64,000 nt of DNA. It comes from Paenibacillus amylolyticus. Lineage in GTDB: Bacteria > Bacillota > Bacilli > Paenibacillales > Paenibacillaceae. Position 1 is the first letter of the stretch; each line of letters opens with the position of its first letter. The position numbers and the translations under genes are program-made. Shown piece by piece: positions 30,022 through 37,500 of this stretch. The notes under the pieces are model-generated. The model had not been told where the DNA came from, did no database searches, and was given only the letters and a program-made list of their open reading frames with translations. The stretch is from the NCBI RefSeq assembly GCF_003719335.1, contig NZ_RIAS01000011.1, forward strand, positions 159,955 through 223,954, read 5' to 3'.

Positions 30022-30050
30022 GGAATTGCCTGATTTAACAGTAACAATCC
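30022..30050 (-). promoter_or_regulatory. RAT antiterminator sequence (locus 1)
   Basis: The 29 bases begin GGATTGTTACTG and end CAGGCAATTCC, the ribonucleic antiterminator pattern bound by BglG/LicT proteins. It lies between licT and bglP, but about 100 bases upstream of the only good terminator rather than overlapping it. Confidence 0.75.
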
Positions 30051-30146
30051 GTTTGGATAATGTATGCGCTTACTTCTTGAGATCATCATAGTACATCCGG
30101 CCTATGTTTGCAAGCACTTTTTTTATTTATTTGTTAAAGCACATGA

Positions 30147-30986
30147 TTATTCAGAAGTTGCATTGACCACTCGCTCTATATGAATGGTTAAATACATCAT
30201 TTCTTCGTCAGTTAGTTGATAGGTGTAGTTATTTTCAATAAATTTTTTGATTTTAACAGAGCACTTGTGTGCATCCGGGTATTTTTTCTGAATCATCTGG
30301 AATAGCTCATCATCATTGTTGCTCTTGTAATGCTTCCCTTTCACCATCCGCTGCGCGAAGTACTTCAGGTGCGTAACAAAACGGGTGTAGTTCAAGGCAT
30401 TCTCATCAAAGTCTATTTTGAAGTGATATTTGATCACGGTCAGAATCTCCTGCATCACCTGCGTCATGCTACGTATATTAGGCATCTCTTCGTTAAGCGC
30501 TGCGTTCACAAAATGCAATGCCATAAATCCGGCCTCATCTTCCGGCAAAAGCACTCCAAATTGATCACAGATCATATTTAACGCTTCAAGCCCTACTTCA
30601 TACTCGTCTTTATATAACTGTTTGGTCTCCCATAACAAGCCATTCCGAATCGGAAGATTGTTGCGGTACCGCTCAATGGCAAAATGAATATGATCTGTGA
30701 GATGCAGATAGATACTCTCATTTAACTTTTTACCAAGCTTCAGCTTGGCATACGCGATAATTTCTTCGGAGACTTTCATATATTCAAGTGGAATGCTGGC
30801 AATTAATGCCTTGAAGTTTTCCTGAATATCTTCATTCTGTAAAGTAAAGATCTTGTCAACATGCTGGTCAGAGATCAGATCACCCGCCTTTTTTTGAAAA
30901 GCGATACCTCTACCAATAACAATAACTTCCTGTTCATCTTTGATGGCGACTACCGCATTATTGTTTAACACCTTCTCGATTCTCAC
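30147..30986 (-). CDS. licT: LicT/BglG-family transcription antiterminator (locus 1)
   Basis: 279 residues with a GTG start. An N-terminal RNA-binding CAT domain (VRIEKVLNNNAVVAI...VIGRGIAF, 1 to about 56) is followed by PRD1 (LTDHIHFAIER) and PRD2 (THLKYFAQR, LTIHIERV) with the regulatory histidines. It binds the RAT hairpin as a dimer and allows read-through into bglP. The longest frame starts at 31112 with an ATG, but the family begins right at the V-R-I-E-K motif and the GTG at 30986 has GGAG seven bases upstream, giving the usual 277-280 residue length. A cre-like site lies upstream. Paralogue at 41093-41935. Confidence 0.93.
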   Translation of the reverse strand: MRIEKVLNNNAVVAIKDEQEVIVIGRGIAFQKKAGDLISDQHVDKIFTLQNEDIQENFKALIASIPLEYMKVSEEIIAYAKLKLGKKLNESIYLHLTDHIHFAIERYRNNLPIRNGLLWETKQLYKDEYEVGLEALNMICDQFGVLLPEDEAGFMALHFVNAALNEEMPNIRSMTQVMQEILTVIKYHFKIDFDENALNYTRFVTHLKYFAQRMVKGKHYKSNNDDELFQMIQKKYPDAHKCSVKIKKFIENNYTYQLTDEEMMYLTIHIERVVNATSE

Positions 30987-31114
30987 TTCATCACTCCAAT
31001 ATACAGAAAAAGGCAAACCATACCTGCGCCTTGAGGTTACTGGACATGCCCTTATCTCTTCAATGTGAACTATATGTGCGTTCATGGTATTACATTTCAC
31101 TGTTTTATGCAACT

Positions 31115-31128
31115 AGAAAACGCTAACA
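31115..31128. promoter_or_regulatory. cre site upstream of licT (locus 1)
   Basis: AGAAAACGCTAACA matches 13 of 14 positions of the CcpA consensus TGWAANCGNTNWCA. It lies about 130 bases before the licT start, where it could repress transcription in the presence of preferred sugars. No clear -35/-10 pair was found next to it. Confidence 0.55.
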
Positions 31129-31142
31129 TCCTCTGATTGGGA

Positions 31143-31448
31143 TTATGTTTTTTTATTTTTGTTGTCCCGTTCCAATTCCGCTTCAATCTTCCGATTAATA
31201 ACCTCCATTCTCTCGGATGAGATTCGATCTATATCTTTGTATTCCTGATCTGCCTCGTAATCTTCTGACTCTTCCCTGTTCATTAATTTCAAATGATTTT
31301 TGATCGTCCGTATATCTTCGCGTATATACATCGTCTGCCTGTATTGATCAACAACAACAGCAAAGATGATCCCTCCGACAATGATGGGTCCGAAAGGAAA
31401 CAAAAAACATAAAACAACACCAACTAACAAAAGCATTAAAAAGTACAC
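31143..31448 (-). CDS. Small membrane protein of unknown function
   Basis: 101 residues: a strongly hydrophobic N-terminal part (2 to about 33, probably two short membrane segments around a Pro-Phe-Gly turn) and a highly charged tail of about 65 residues rich in Glu, Asp, Lys and Arg, likely helical. I do not recognise a family. It lies between licT and an acyltransferase on the same strand, with 156 bases to licT, so it may have its own promoter. Start context is weak but an A/G-rich GGAGGAAAAAGG-type site precedes the ATG at 31448. Coding status is likely from length, start context and amphipathic composition, not from homology. Confidence 0.6.
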   Translation of the reverse strand: MYFLMLLLVGVVLCFLFPFGPIIVGGIIFAVVVDQYRQTMYIREDIRTIKNHLKLMNREESEDYEADQEYKDIDRISSERMEVINRKIEAELERDNKNKKT

Positions 31449-31744
31449 CTTTTTCCTCCTGTATAAAAGATTATTTCAGTCGTTGCATGAAGATTGTCAA
31501 GCATAATTGTCACATGTATAAAACTACAAATCAAAATGCCGCTGGATCAATTGCGCCGTTTGCTCCAACGGTCTTCTCCCAACGGCTTGCGGTCCAAAAT
31601 AATAACCAGGTCAATAAGTATTTCCCTACTATAATGTAATTCTGTGTGAGCTTTGTCACAGCAATCAGTTCATATTTGCGCTATTTATTCCATAAATTTC
31701 ATTTAGGCATATTCCATCATCATAACCTTTTTGAGGTGAATAAA
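31449..31744. other. Intergenic stretch without an intact gene
   Basis: About 296 bases before the acyltransferase terminator. Apart from a possible gene remnant at 31524-31610 I see nothing in it; the 31620-31740 part is AT-rich and could hold the promoter of the small membrane protein. Confidence 0.5.
31524..31610 (-). pseudogene. Possible remnant of a protein C-terminus
   Basis: A 28-codon frame ending in TAG reads PGYYFGPQAVGRRPLEQTAQ and then LIQRHFDL, and is closed upstream by an in-frame TGA with no start. The composition (Gly-Pro turn, Arg-Arg, amphipathic helix, GC-rich relative to the flanks) looks like the end of a real enzyme. I cannot name the family. It may simply be chance. 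Confidence 0.25.
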
Positions 31745-31789
31745 AAAGAGATTTCCAAAAACCCTATGAAAAGGGCTTGAAATCTCTTT
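31745..31789 (-). terminator. Terminator after the acyltransferase gene
   Basis: Arms AAAGAGATTTC and GAAATCTCTTT (11 pairs) with a small inner CCCT/AGGG stem, followed on the minus strand by TTTATTC. It lies 40 bases after the acyltransferase stop. Confidence 0.88.
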
Positions 31790-31830
31790 GTATTTGTTCA
31801 CATCTTTTTAAGAAAATAATGAAATTATAA

Positions 31831-32919
31831 TTACCGTCCGATGAGAACCCATCCCCATTTTAATCGACGCAGACCCATAGCACAGAGCCAGGAGAATAAC
31901 AATGCCGCAATGTAAGATAACACAATGCCAAGACTGAAGTGACGGGCAAGATCATCGGTAAGCTCGCGTCTCCAGAATAGTAAAACCAAAGGATGAATTA
32001 AAAAGATGCCAAATGCCAAGGTTCCCAAAGAATCCATAAATCGAGATACTTTATATTCCTTACGTCGTTCTCTTGTACCTACTCTTTCACTCAGAATCAG
32101 GAGCATCAAACAAGCAGAAAGTATAAATATATTTCGAATAAGAAACAGCAATACATAGGTCACAATCGGCCATTCTAGCAGTGTTGTTTTAATCGTTCCG
32201 GTGGCATACAAGGAAATCGCTGCTCCACATATAAGTGCGACCATCAGTGCATAACGGTAATGAAGCATTTTTTTCATCGCCCATTCGAAGTTCAGGCCGA
32301 TCCAGGCTCCAAACCCAATCACAATAAGATAACTCGGAAGCAAACTGCCTGTTCGCTCAAAGTGAAATTTCAAGTGCAAGGCATAGAACAGTGCTTGACC
32401 CGCTATAAAGTATAAAGGCATATAGCGTCTAAACCAAGGCTGTTTTGTCAAGGAAATTAACCAAGGAAAAACAATGTAAAATTGAAGAATAATCAAAAAA
32501 AAGTATAAATGAGTATGTGCCGTTCCTTGTACCAGCTGTTTGACAAGCTGCATACTGCTCTCCAGTGGTTCTTTGCCAGCCAACCACTTTTTGATGACAA
32601 AATAGATTAGAGACCAGGCGACATACGGTACAAATATATAAAATATTCGCTTCTTGTAAAAAGAAGTCATCCAGCCCTTCTCATTCAGCTTGGCGCTGTA
32701 GTTATAAAACAAAACCAGCGAAGATAAAAACAAAAATGCCGGTACGGCAAATTGCAAAAAGGTATTCCAAAAGTAAAACAGATCATGATCAAACGTGTTT
32801 TTAGGATAATGCGCAACAGCTGTTGATGTCGCATGAATAGCTACAACTGCCATAATCGCGATAGCACGATAGAGATCCAGATATTCTATGCGCCGGGGGC
32901 GATTAGCCGGTGGACTCAT
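31831..32919 (-). CDS. Acyltransferase 3 family integral membrane protein
   Basis: 362 residues with about ten membrane segments. The N-terminal R-I-E-Y-L-D-L-Y-R-A-I-A-I segment with the conserved His in VVAIHATS (near 28) is diagnostic of the acyltransferase 3 (OafA-like) family, which O-acetylates or acylates cell-envelope sugars or secreted products. The acceptor is unknown. The ATG at 32919 follows GAGG by eight bases, within a 20-base leader that recurs exactly before the DUF1361 gene at 62488-63204. It is monocistronic, with its own terminator. A role in acylating the lipopeptide cannot be inferred, since it is 10 kb away and unlinked. Confidence 0.88.
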   Translation of the reverse strand: MSPPANRPRRIEYLDLYRAIAIMAVVAIHATSTAVAHYPKNTFDHDLFYFWNTFLQFAVPAFLFLSSLVLFYNYSAKLNEKGWMTSFYKKRIFYIFVPYVAWSLIYFVIKKWLAGKEPLESSMQLVKQLVQGTAHTHLYFFLIILQFYIVFPWLISLTKQPWFRRYMPLYFIAGQALFYALHLKFHFERTGSLLPSYLIVIGFGAWIGLNFEWAMKKMLHYRYALMVALICGAAISLYATGTIKTTLLEWPIVTYVLLFLIRNIFILSACLMLLILSERVGTRERRKEYKVSRFMDSLGTLAFGIFLIHPLVLLFWRRELTDDLARHFSLGIVLSYIAALLFSWLCAMGLRRLKWGWVLIGR

Positions 32920-32939
32920 ACATATAACCTCACTTGTGT
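32920..32939 (-). repeat. 20-base leader repeat, copy 1
   Basis: The plus strand reads ACATATAACCTCACTTGTGT, identical to 63206-63225. It carries the ribosome binding site (GAGG on the minus strand) immediately before the acyltransferase start. Both copies precede integral membrane protein genes. Confidence 0.75.
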
Positions 32940-33045
32940 CTTAAAATAGAAAGATAGTCTCCGGCAATCCAGATTCCAAATCTTATTTTAATCAGCTAGC
33001 GAGGAGATTACAATCTTAATTTGGAATATATTCAGTAAACAAGGT

Positions 33046-35736
33046 TTAGCTACATTCACTATCTTCATTCATCAACTTGTAGGTGAATCGATATTTCCCA
33101 GAGCCTAAAGTCATAGCCACATCTGTGCCCGGACTGTTCAAAAATTGAAATTCAGCAGATTGATGAATCAGACTGCCGTTCTCCCTAATCGTTTGACGAT
33201 CGGCATTCGGCAGATGTATCTCTGCTCTCGTATTGGCAGGAATCTGAACACAGAGTTCCATTTCCCCATGTGTCTGTTGACGCCAGCTAGACTTCACTTG
33301 GCCATACATACTCTCAAAACTCGCATCTGCCCATTCCAGTCCCGGACCTGGATATGGCTTGATATGAACCCTCTTAAATCCGGGCTGCTTTTCATCTGGC
33401 TGAATGCCTGCCACGTAACGATACAACCATTCTCCTATAGCACCATATGCATAATGATTAAACGAGTTCATATCAGCACTCCACAGGCTCCCATCCTCCC
33501 TCATGCCATCCCAATGCTCCCACACCGTTGTGGCTCCCTGCGTCACTTGGTATAGCCAGGACGGATAATCCTCCTGCAACAATAATTCATAGGCTAGATC
33601 ATTCCTGCCCATATCACTTAGTACCGGATTCAAATAAGGCGTTCCTACAAAGCCGGTTGTAAGATGATTTTGTGTTTCTTTCAATAGTTCAGTCAATTGC
33701 ATAGCAGCACGAGTACAGGCTGATGTCTCCAGCAGATCAAACTGCAAGGCAAGCACATGCGCTGTTTGCGTTGGAACCGCTAGTCTGCCTGCAGGAGTGA
33801 CATATTCATCTTGGAATGCCTTGACAATATTTCGATGCAGCTCATCATAATACGTAACATCTTCCAATTTACCTAGTGCAGCCGCAGCTTTACGAGTCAA
33901 TGAAACGGAGTATGCATAAAATGCAGTCGCAACATAATGGATGTCCGTCGCCCCAACGTAACTGCCTGGTTTGGAATCCAGTGCAAGCCAGTCCCCGAAG
34001 TGAAACCCTGTATTCCAGAGGAAGGCATTCTCTCCCTGATCATAGATATATGCAATCCATCTCTGCATACTTTCATATTGATCCTCGAGCAGTCGCATGT
34101 CCCCATACATTTCGTACATGACCCATGGACAGATCACCGCCGCATCTCCCCAGGCAGATGAGGAATGACTTGTATCTCCCCAGCCTTCGGAGATCAAGCT
34201 TCTCAGGTCTGGGACAAAAAACGGCACTCCCCCATCTTCTCCTTGCTCCGCTCGCAAATCCCGAAGCCACTTCGTAAAAAAGGGAGCTGTATTCATCAGA
34301 TAAGCGGAGGTTCTGATGAACATCTGTGCATCCCCTGTCCATCCCAGCCGCTCATCCCGCTGCGGACAATCCGTGGGTACGTCAACAAAGTTCCCTTTTT
34401 GTCCCCATAAAATATTGTGATGGAGTTGATTAACCAACGGGCTGGAGCAAGAGAAGTGGCCTGTACGTTCCATGCTGGAATGAAGGACAACTCCCGTAAA
34501 CTGATCTAAAACAACCTCTTCCGGGAAACCAATTAATTTCACATAACGGAATCCTTGAAATGTAAAATGAGGCTCATATGTCTCCATCCCTTCTCCTTTG
34601 AGGGTGTAATGTATCCTTTGTTTCGCAGCACGAAGATTATCGATATAAAAATTCCCCTTGTGATCCAGAATTTCGGCATGGTGTAGTTCAACCGTCTGCC
34701 CTGCATCCCCCTCAATGCTGAACCTCACCCAGCCTACCATGTTCTGTCCCATATCCAGTACGCGATCTCCTTGCGGTGTTGTCAGCAAAGCTACGGGCTG
34801 AAGTTGCTCCATCTGCTTGACAGGTACATTTTCTTGCGCGACGATGATGTCCTTCGGATAGGAAAGGACTTGAGCGGGTAACCATGCACCTTGAGATTGA
34901 TCTCCCCAGTCGCTCTCCATACGCGCATCATAGGTCTCCCCCATATAAATATCTGACATGCGAATGGCACTTGGTGCAGCAGACCACTCTTCATTCGACC
35001 CGATGATCTCTTCCGAGCCATCAACATATCGAATATGAAGCTCCAGCAGTAAAGCAGATGTAGAACCGAAAATCTCTCGTTCTTTATTCCAACCAAGATG
35101 CCCCAGGTACCAGCCATCTCCAAGATAGGCTCCAAGTACATTTTGTCCAGCCTTAAGCTGATGGGTCACCTCATAAGTCTGATATTGCAAACGCTTACTA
35201 TAAGTCGTCCAACCTGGCGTAAAATAATCCTCACCTACCCGAGTATGATTCAGATGTAACTCGTACATGCCAAGTGCCGTAGCATAAATGGTTGCACGGA
35301 GAACAGGTTTCACAATCTCAAAGTATCTTCTCATGCGTGGACAGGATGAATCAGGTTCACCAGGTATGCTGGCTGTAATCCACTTTCCGGTCCAATCGGT
35401 GCTGAGTTCCATGCGTCCCATCTCGAAATAAGCGGCTTCAGACCACCCTGAGGACTCTTCAAATGCATCCCGAACCTGAACCCGGTAAAAATACCGCGTT
35501 CGAGCAGCAGGTTGAAAACCTTCAAGCTCGACATGAACAGACTGATCTGATTTCAGCTCTTGTGTATCCCATATGATAACTGCAAAATCGGGTGTATGAG
35601 ATAGCTGAACCTGATAAGACGACTGTATACAGTTCCGACGATCTGATTCCAGCTTCCAGCTCAGTCGGGGTGACCTGACATCCAAACCAATTGGATTCAA
35701 CCGATATTCACACCGAAGGTCACTGATCTTTAACAT
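33046..35736 (-). CDS. Alpha-L-rhamnosidase, GH78
   Basis: 896 residues with the Bacteroidetes/Firmicutes GH78 layout: N-terminal beta-sandwich with CEYRLNPIGLD, then the helical catalytic barrel. The catalytic region DVPTDCPQRDERLGWTGDAQMF holds the general-acid Glu, and EHWDGM carries the second catalytic Glu. No signal peptide, so it acts in the cytoplasm on imported rhamnosides such as flavonoid glycoside or rhamnogalacturonan fragments. The ATG is preceded by GAGG. It is divergent from an AraC regulator 137 bases away, which is its probable regulator. No transporter is adjacent, so uptake must be encoded elsewhere. Confidence 0.94.
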   Translation of the reverse strand: MLKISDLRCEYRLNPIGLDVRSPRLSWKLESDRRNCIQSSYQVQLSHTPDFAVIIWDTQELKSDQSVHVELEGFQPAARTRYFYRVQVRDAFEESSGWSEAAYFEMGRMELSTDWTGKWITASIPGEPDSSCPRMRRYFEIVKPVLRATIYATALGMYELHLNHTRVGEDYFTPGWTTYSKRLQYQTYEVTHQLKAGQNVLGAYLGDGWYLGHLGWNKEREIFGSTSALLLELHIRYVDGSEEIIGSNEEWSAAPSAIRMSDIYMGETYDARMESDWGDQSQGAWLPAQVLSYPKDIIVAQENVPVKQMEQLQPVALLTTPQGDRVLDMGQNMVGWVRFSIEGDAGQTVELHHAEILDHKGNFYIDNLRAAKQRIHYTLKGEGMETYEPHFTFQGFRYVKLIGFPEEVVLDQFTGVVLHSSMERTGHFSCSSPLVNQLHHNILWGQKGNFVDVPTDCPQRDERLGWTGDAQMFIRTSAYLMNTAPFFTKWLRDLRAEQGEDGGVPFFVPDLRSLISEGWGDTSHSSSAWGDAAVICPWVMYEMYGDMRLLEDQYESMQRWIAYIYDQGENAFLWNTGFHFGDWLALDSKPGSYVGATDIHYVATAFYAYSVSLTRKAAAALGKLEDVTYYDELHRNIVKAFQDEYVTPAGRLAVPTQTAHVLALQFDLLETSACTRAAMQLTELLKETQNHLTTGFVGTPYLNPVLSDMGRNDLAYELLLQEDYPSWLYQVTQGATTVWEHWDGMREDGSLWSADMNSFNHYAYGAIGEWLYRYVAGIQPDEKQPGFKRVHIKPYPGPGLEWADASFESMYGQVKSSWRQQTHGEMELCVQIPANTRAEIHLPNADRQTIRENGSLIHQSAEFQFLNSPGTDVAMTLGSGKYRFTYKLMNEDSECS

Positions 35737-35778
35737 GTTGTGCTCATCCTCTCCATCATGGCTTCCCTTGGCAGGTTA

Positions 35779-35794
35779 CGATATAATTATATCG
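35779..35794. promoter_or_regulatory. 16-base perfect palindrome with overlapping divergent -10 boxes
   Basis: CGATATAATTATATCG contains TATAAT on both strands (plus 35782-35787, minus 35786-35791), centred in the gap between the rhamnosidase and AraC genes. It could be a shared promoter core or an operator. No convincing -35 boxes were found. Confidence 0.5.
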
Positions 35795-35873
35795 ATTCCA
35801 GGGTGTGAATTATCCGGTAAAACGGACTGTTTCACCCCCCGATACAGCCATCTGTGGGAAGGAGAAACTGTAT

Positions 35874-36755
35874 ATGAAAAGGTCTGTAGAATTATTGAAA
35901 AGCGAGGCATTCCTGAACCGTCCACTACAGTTATTCGTTAATCGCTGTTTTGAGAACTTTATGATGCCTTTTCACACCCATGATTTCGTTGAGTACAGCT
36001 ATGTTGCTGAAGGTAGAGGGTTTCACCACATCGGTGAAGATACCGTCCCTGTCAACAAGGGCATGTTATTTGTCATTCCTATCGGAATTCCTCACGTCTT
36101 CCGACCAGTGAGTACGGATGCAACAAAAGCACCCCTGATCATCTATAACTGCTTGTTTAACGCCGAATTAATACAAGCTTTGAAACATTTTCTTCGGGAT
36201 GAGGACATCGTACAACATCTGATGGACCTTGAGCAAAATCGGCAGCAGTATATCTCCGTTACAGATCATTCCGGCCGTTTGGAAGAATTAATGTTACAGT
36301 TATACCGTGAATTCTCCGTTCCCGGGCCAGGTTCACTTGCGATGTTAGACACGCTGGTTAGCCAATTGATTATCATGACTTACAGACAGGATCAACAGAT
36401 GAAGTATGTGGACTCCACTCCACATCAACCCATGTTTCATGACATGGAATCCATCCTTCATTACCTCAGGCAGCATCTTGGCGAACGTATCCTCATGAAA
36501 GATTTGGTTCAGTTATCCCGGTGGAGTGAGAAAAAGATTGGAAGAATGTTCGTTCGTTATACCGGACAGACATTTAGATCCTATGTACAACATCTACGCA
36601 TTCAAAGAAGTTGTGAGCTGTTAAAGCGATCCGGCCATAAAGTGGGTATCATTGCTGAAATGGTTGGCTATCAGGATATGGATTCCTTTCATGCTGCCTT
36701 CAAAAAAATAACGGGTGATACCCCGCTATCCTATCGCAAAAAATCCAGAGTATAA
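35874..36755 (+). CDS. AraC-family transcriptional regulator (rhamnosidase-linked)
   Basis: 293 residues: N-terminal cupin-like sensor domain (PFHTHDFVEYSYVAEGRGFHHIGED...), then two helix-turn-helix motifs in the last 100 residues (LMKDLVQLSRWSEKKIGRMF and VGIIAEMVGYQDMDSFHAAF, followed by FKKITGDTPLSYRK). Such regulators usually activate a linked sugar-degradation gene on ligand binding; here the divergent alpha-L-rhamnosidase is the obvious target and rhamnose or a rhamnoside the likely ligand. A frame extends upstream to 35805, but the ATG at 35874 has AAGGAG nine bases upstream. A 9-pair hairpin (36742-36770) overlaps its stop codon. Confidence 0.9.
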   Translation: MKRSVELLKSEAFLNRPLQLFVNRCFENFMMPFHTHDFVEYSYVAEGRGFHHIGEDTVPVNKGMLFVIPIGIPHVFRPVSTDATKAPLIIYNCLFNAELIQALKHFLRDEDIVQHLMDLEQNRQQYISVTDHSGRLEELMLQLYREFSVPGPGSLAMLDTLVSQLIIMTYRQDQQMKYVDSTPHQPMFHDMESILHYLRQHLGERILMKDLVQLSRWSEKKIGRMFVRYTGQTFRSYVQHLRIQRSCELLKRSGHKVGIIAEMVGYQDMDSFHAAFKKITGDTPLSYRKKSRV

Positions 36756-36770
36756 CTTCTGCTCTGGATT
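36742..36770 (+). terminator. Hairpin overlapping the AraC stop codon
   Basis: AATCCAGAG and CTCTGGATT pair perfectly around an 11-base loop, spanning the end of the regulator gene. There is no T-run on either side, so it is a weak terminator at best, between converging genes. Confidence 0.35.
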
Positions 36771-36789
36771 ACGGTAGTATGGTTAAATG

Positions 36790-37362
36790 TTAAATATGAA
36801 GACCTAAGGGCAGCAACATCTCATCTATGTACAGCTTCGCACCTTTCCAGGACGACATCTGGGGAAAGCCGTATTGCTCACGTTGTTGTCTGTTCCACGG
36901 ATGCGGGATACAGATGACTTTCCGTCCACCTTCAAAAGCCGGAATCAGATTATGAGGCCCGTCATCGATTAAAAGGTCGAATGTGAGCAAGTTTTTGCGT
37001 TTGCACGTTATGAATTGTTCCAGTTTAATAAACGGCATATGCATCTGCAGCCACTTCCACTTCTCCAATACCGTCTTAGGCTCTGCTGCCGTAACGATAA
37101 GAAGATCATACGCATCGTTTAACTTCCGCATCTCTTCCACCACATACTCATCATATAACTCCAGTTCCTCGAACAATCCGGGTCGCCCGTAAAACACCTC
37201 ATGGGTACTATCCGGGTGACGCAAGTGAGTGGTGTCCCAATCTACCATATCTTCATAATGAAGCAGATGAGTTGGAAAGCTCTTGTTGTTATGATAAATG
37301 GCCCGTTTAACTAGTTGACAGATCGTGTCATCCATATCTACCGCAATAATCGGTTTTCTCAT
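36790..37362 (-). CDS. 5'(3')-deoxyribonucleotidase-like HAD protein (NT5C family)
   Basis: 190 residues. The HAD motif I is VDMDDTICQ (nucleophile near Asp9); a helical cap with YEDMVDW follows; VTAAEP is motif II; LLIDDGPHNL is motif IV. This matches the NT5C/YorS family, which removes phosphate from deoxynucleoside monophosphates, though the family is broad. The ATG at 37362 is seven bases after GGAGG; the ATG at 37368 is only one base from it. It stands alone on the minus strand between the AraC gene and the second glucoside locus. Confidence 0.82.
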   Translation of the reverse strand: MRKPIIAVDMDDTICQLVKRAIYHNNKSFPTHLLHYEDMVDWDTTHLRHPDSTHEVFYGRPGLFEELELYDEYVVEEMRKLNDAYDLLIVTAAEPKTVLEKWKWLQMHMPFIKLEQFITCKRKNLLTFDLLIDDGPHNLIPAFEGGRKVICIPHPWNRQQREQYGFPQMSSWKGAKLYIDEMLLPLGLHI

Positions 37363-37444
37363 CTTCATTCCTCCCTGATACGAACACAGTATATCATCTC
37401 ATCCGGGATGCAGTCATTCTTTTTACATGTGAGTAAAATAAAAA

Positions 37445-37481
37445 GACTTTGCTCCGAGGTAAACAACCGCGAAGCAAAGCC
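37445..37481 (-). terminator. Terminator after bglA locus 2
   Basis: A 12-pair stem with G-U pairs (37445-37456 with 37470-37481), then TTTTTATTTT on the minus strand. It ends the second licT-bglP-bglA locus. Confidence 0.9.
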
Positions 37482-37500
37482 TGTTACGTTCGTTCTTGTA

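Noticed and set aside
30987..31112. 42-residue N-terminal extension of licT locus 1 from the upstream ATG
   Set aside because: The LicT family starts at the V-R-I-E-K motif, and the GTG at 30986 has a well-placed GGAG.
31831..32919. Acyltransferase as a lipopeptide-tailoring enzyme
   Set aside because: It is 10 kb from the synthetase, behind several unrelated transcription units, and has its own terminator.
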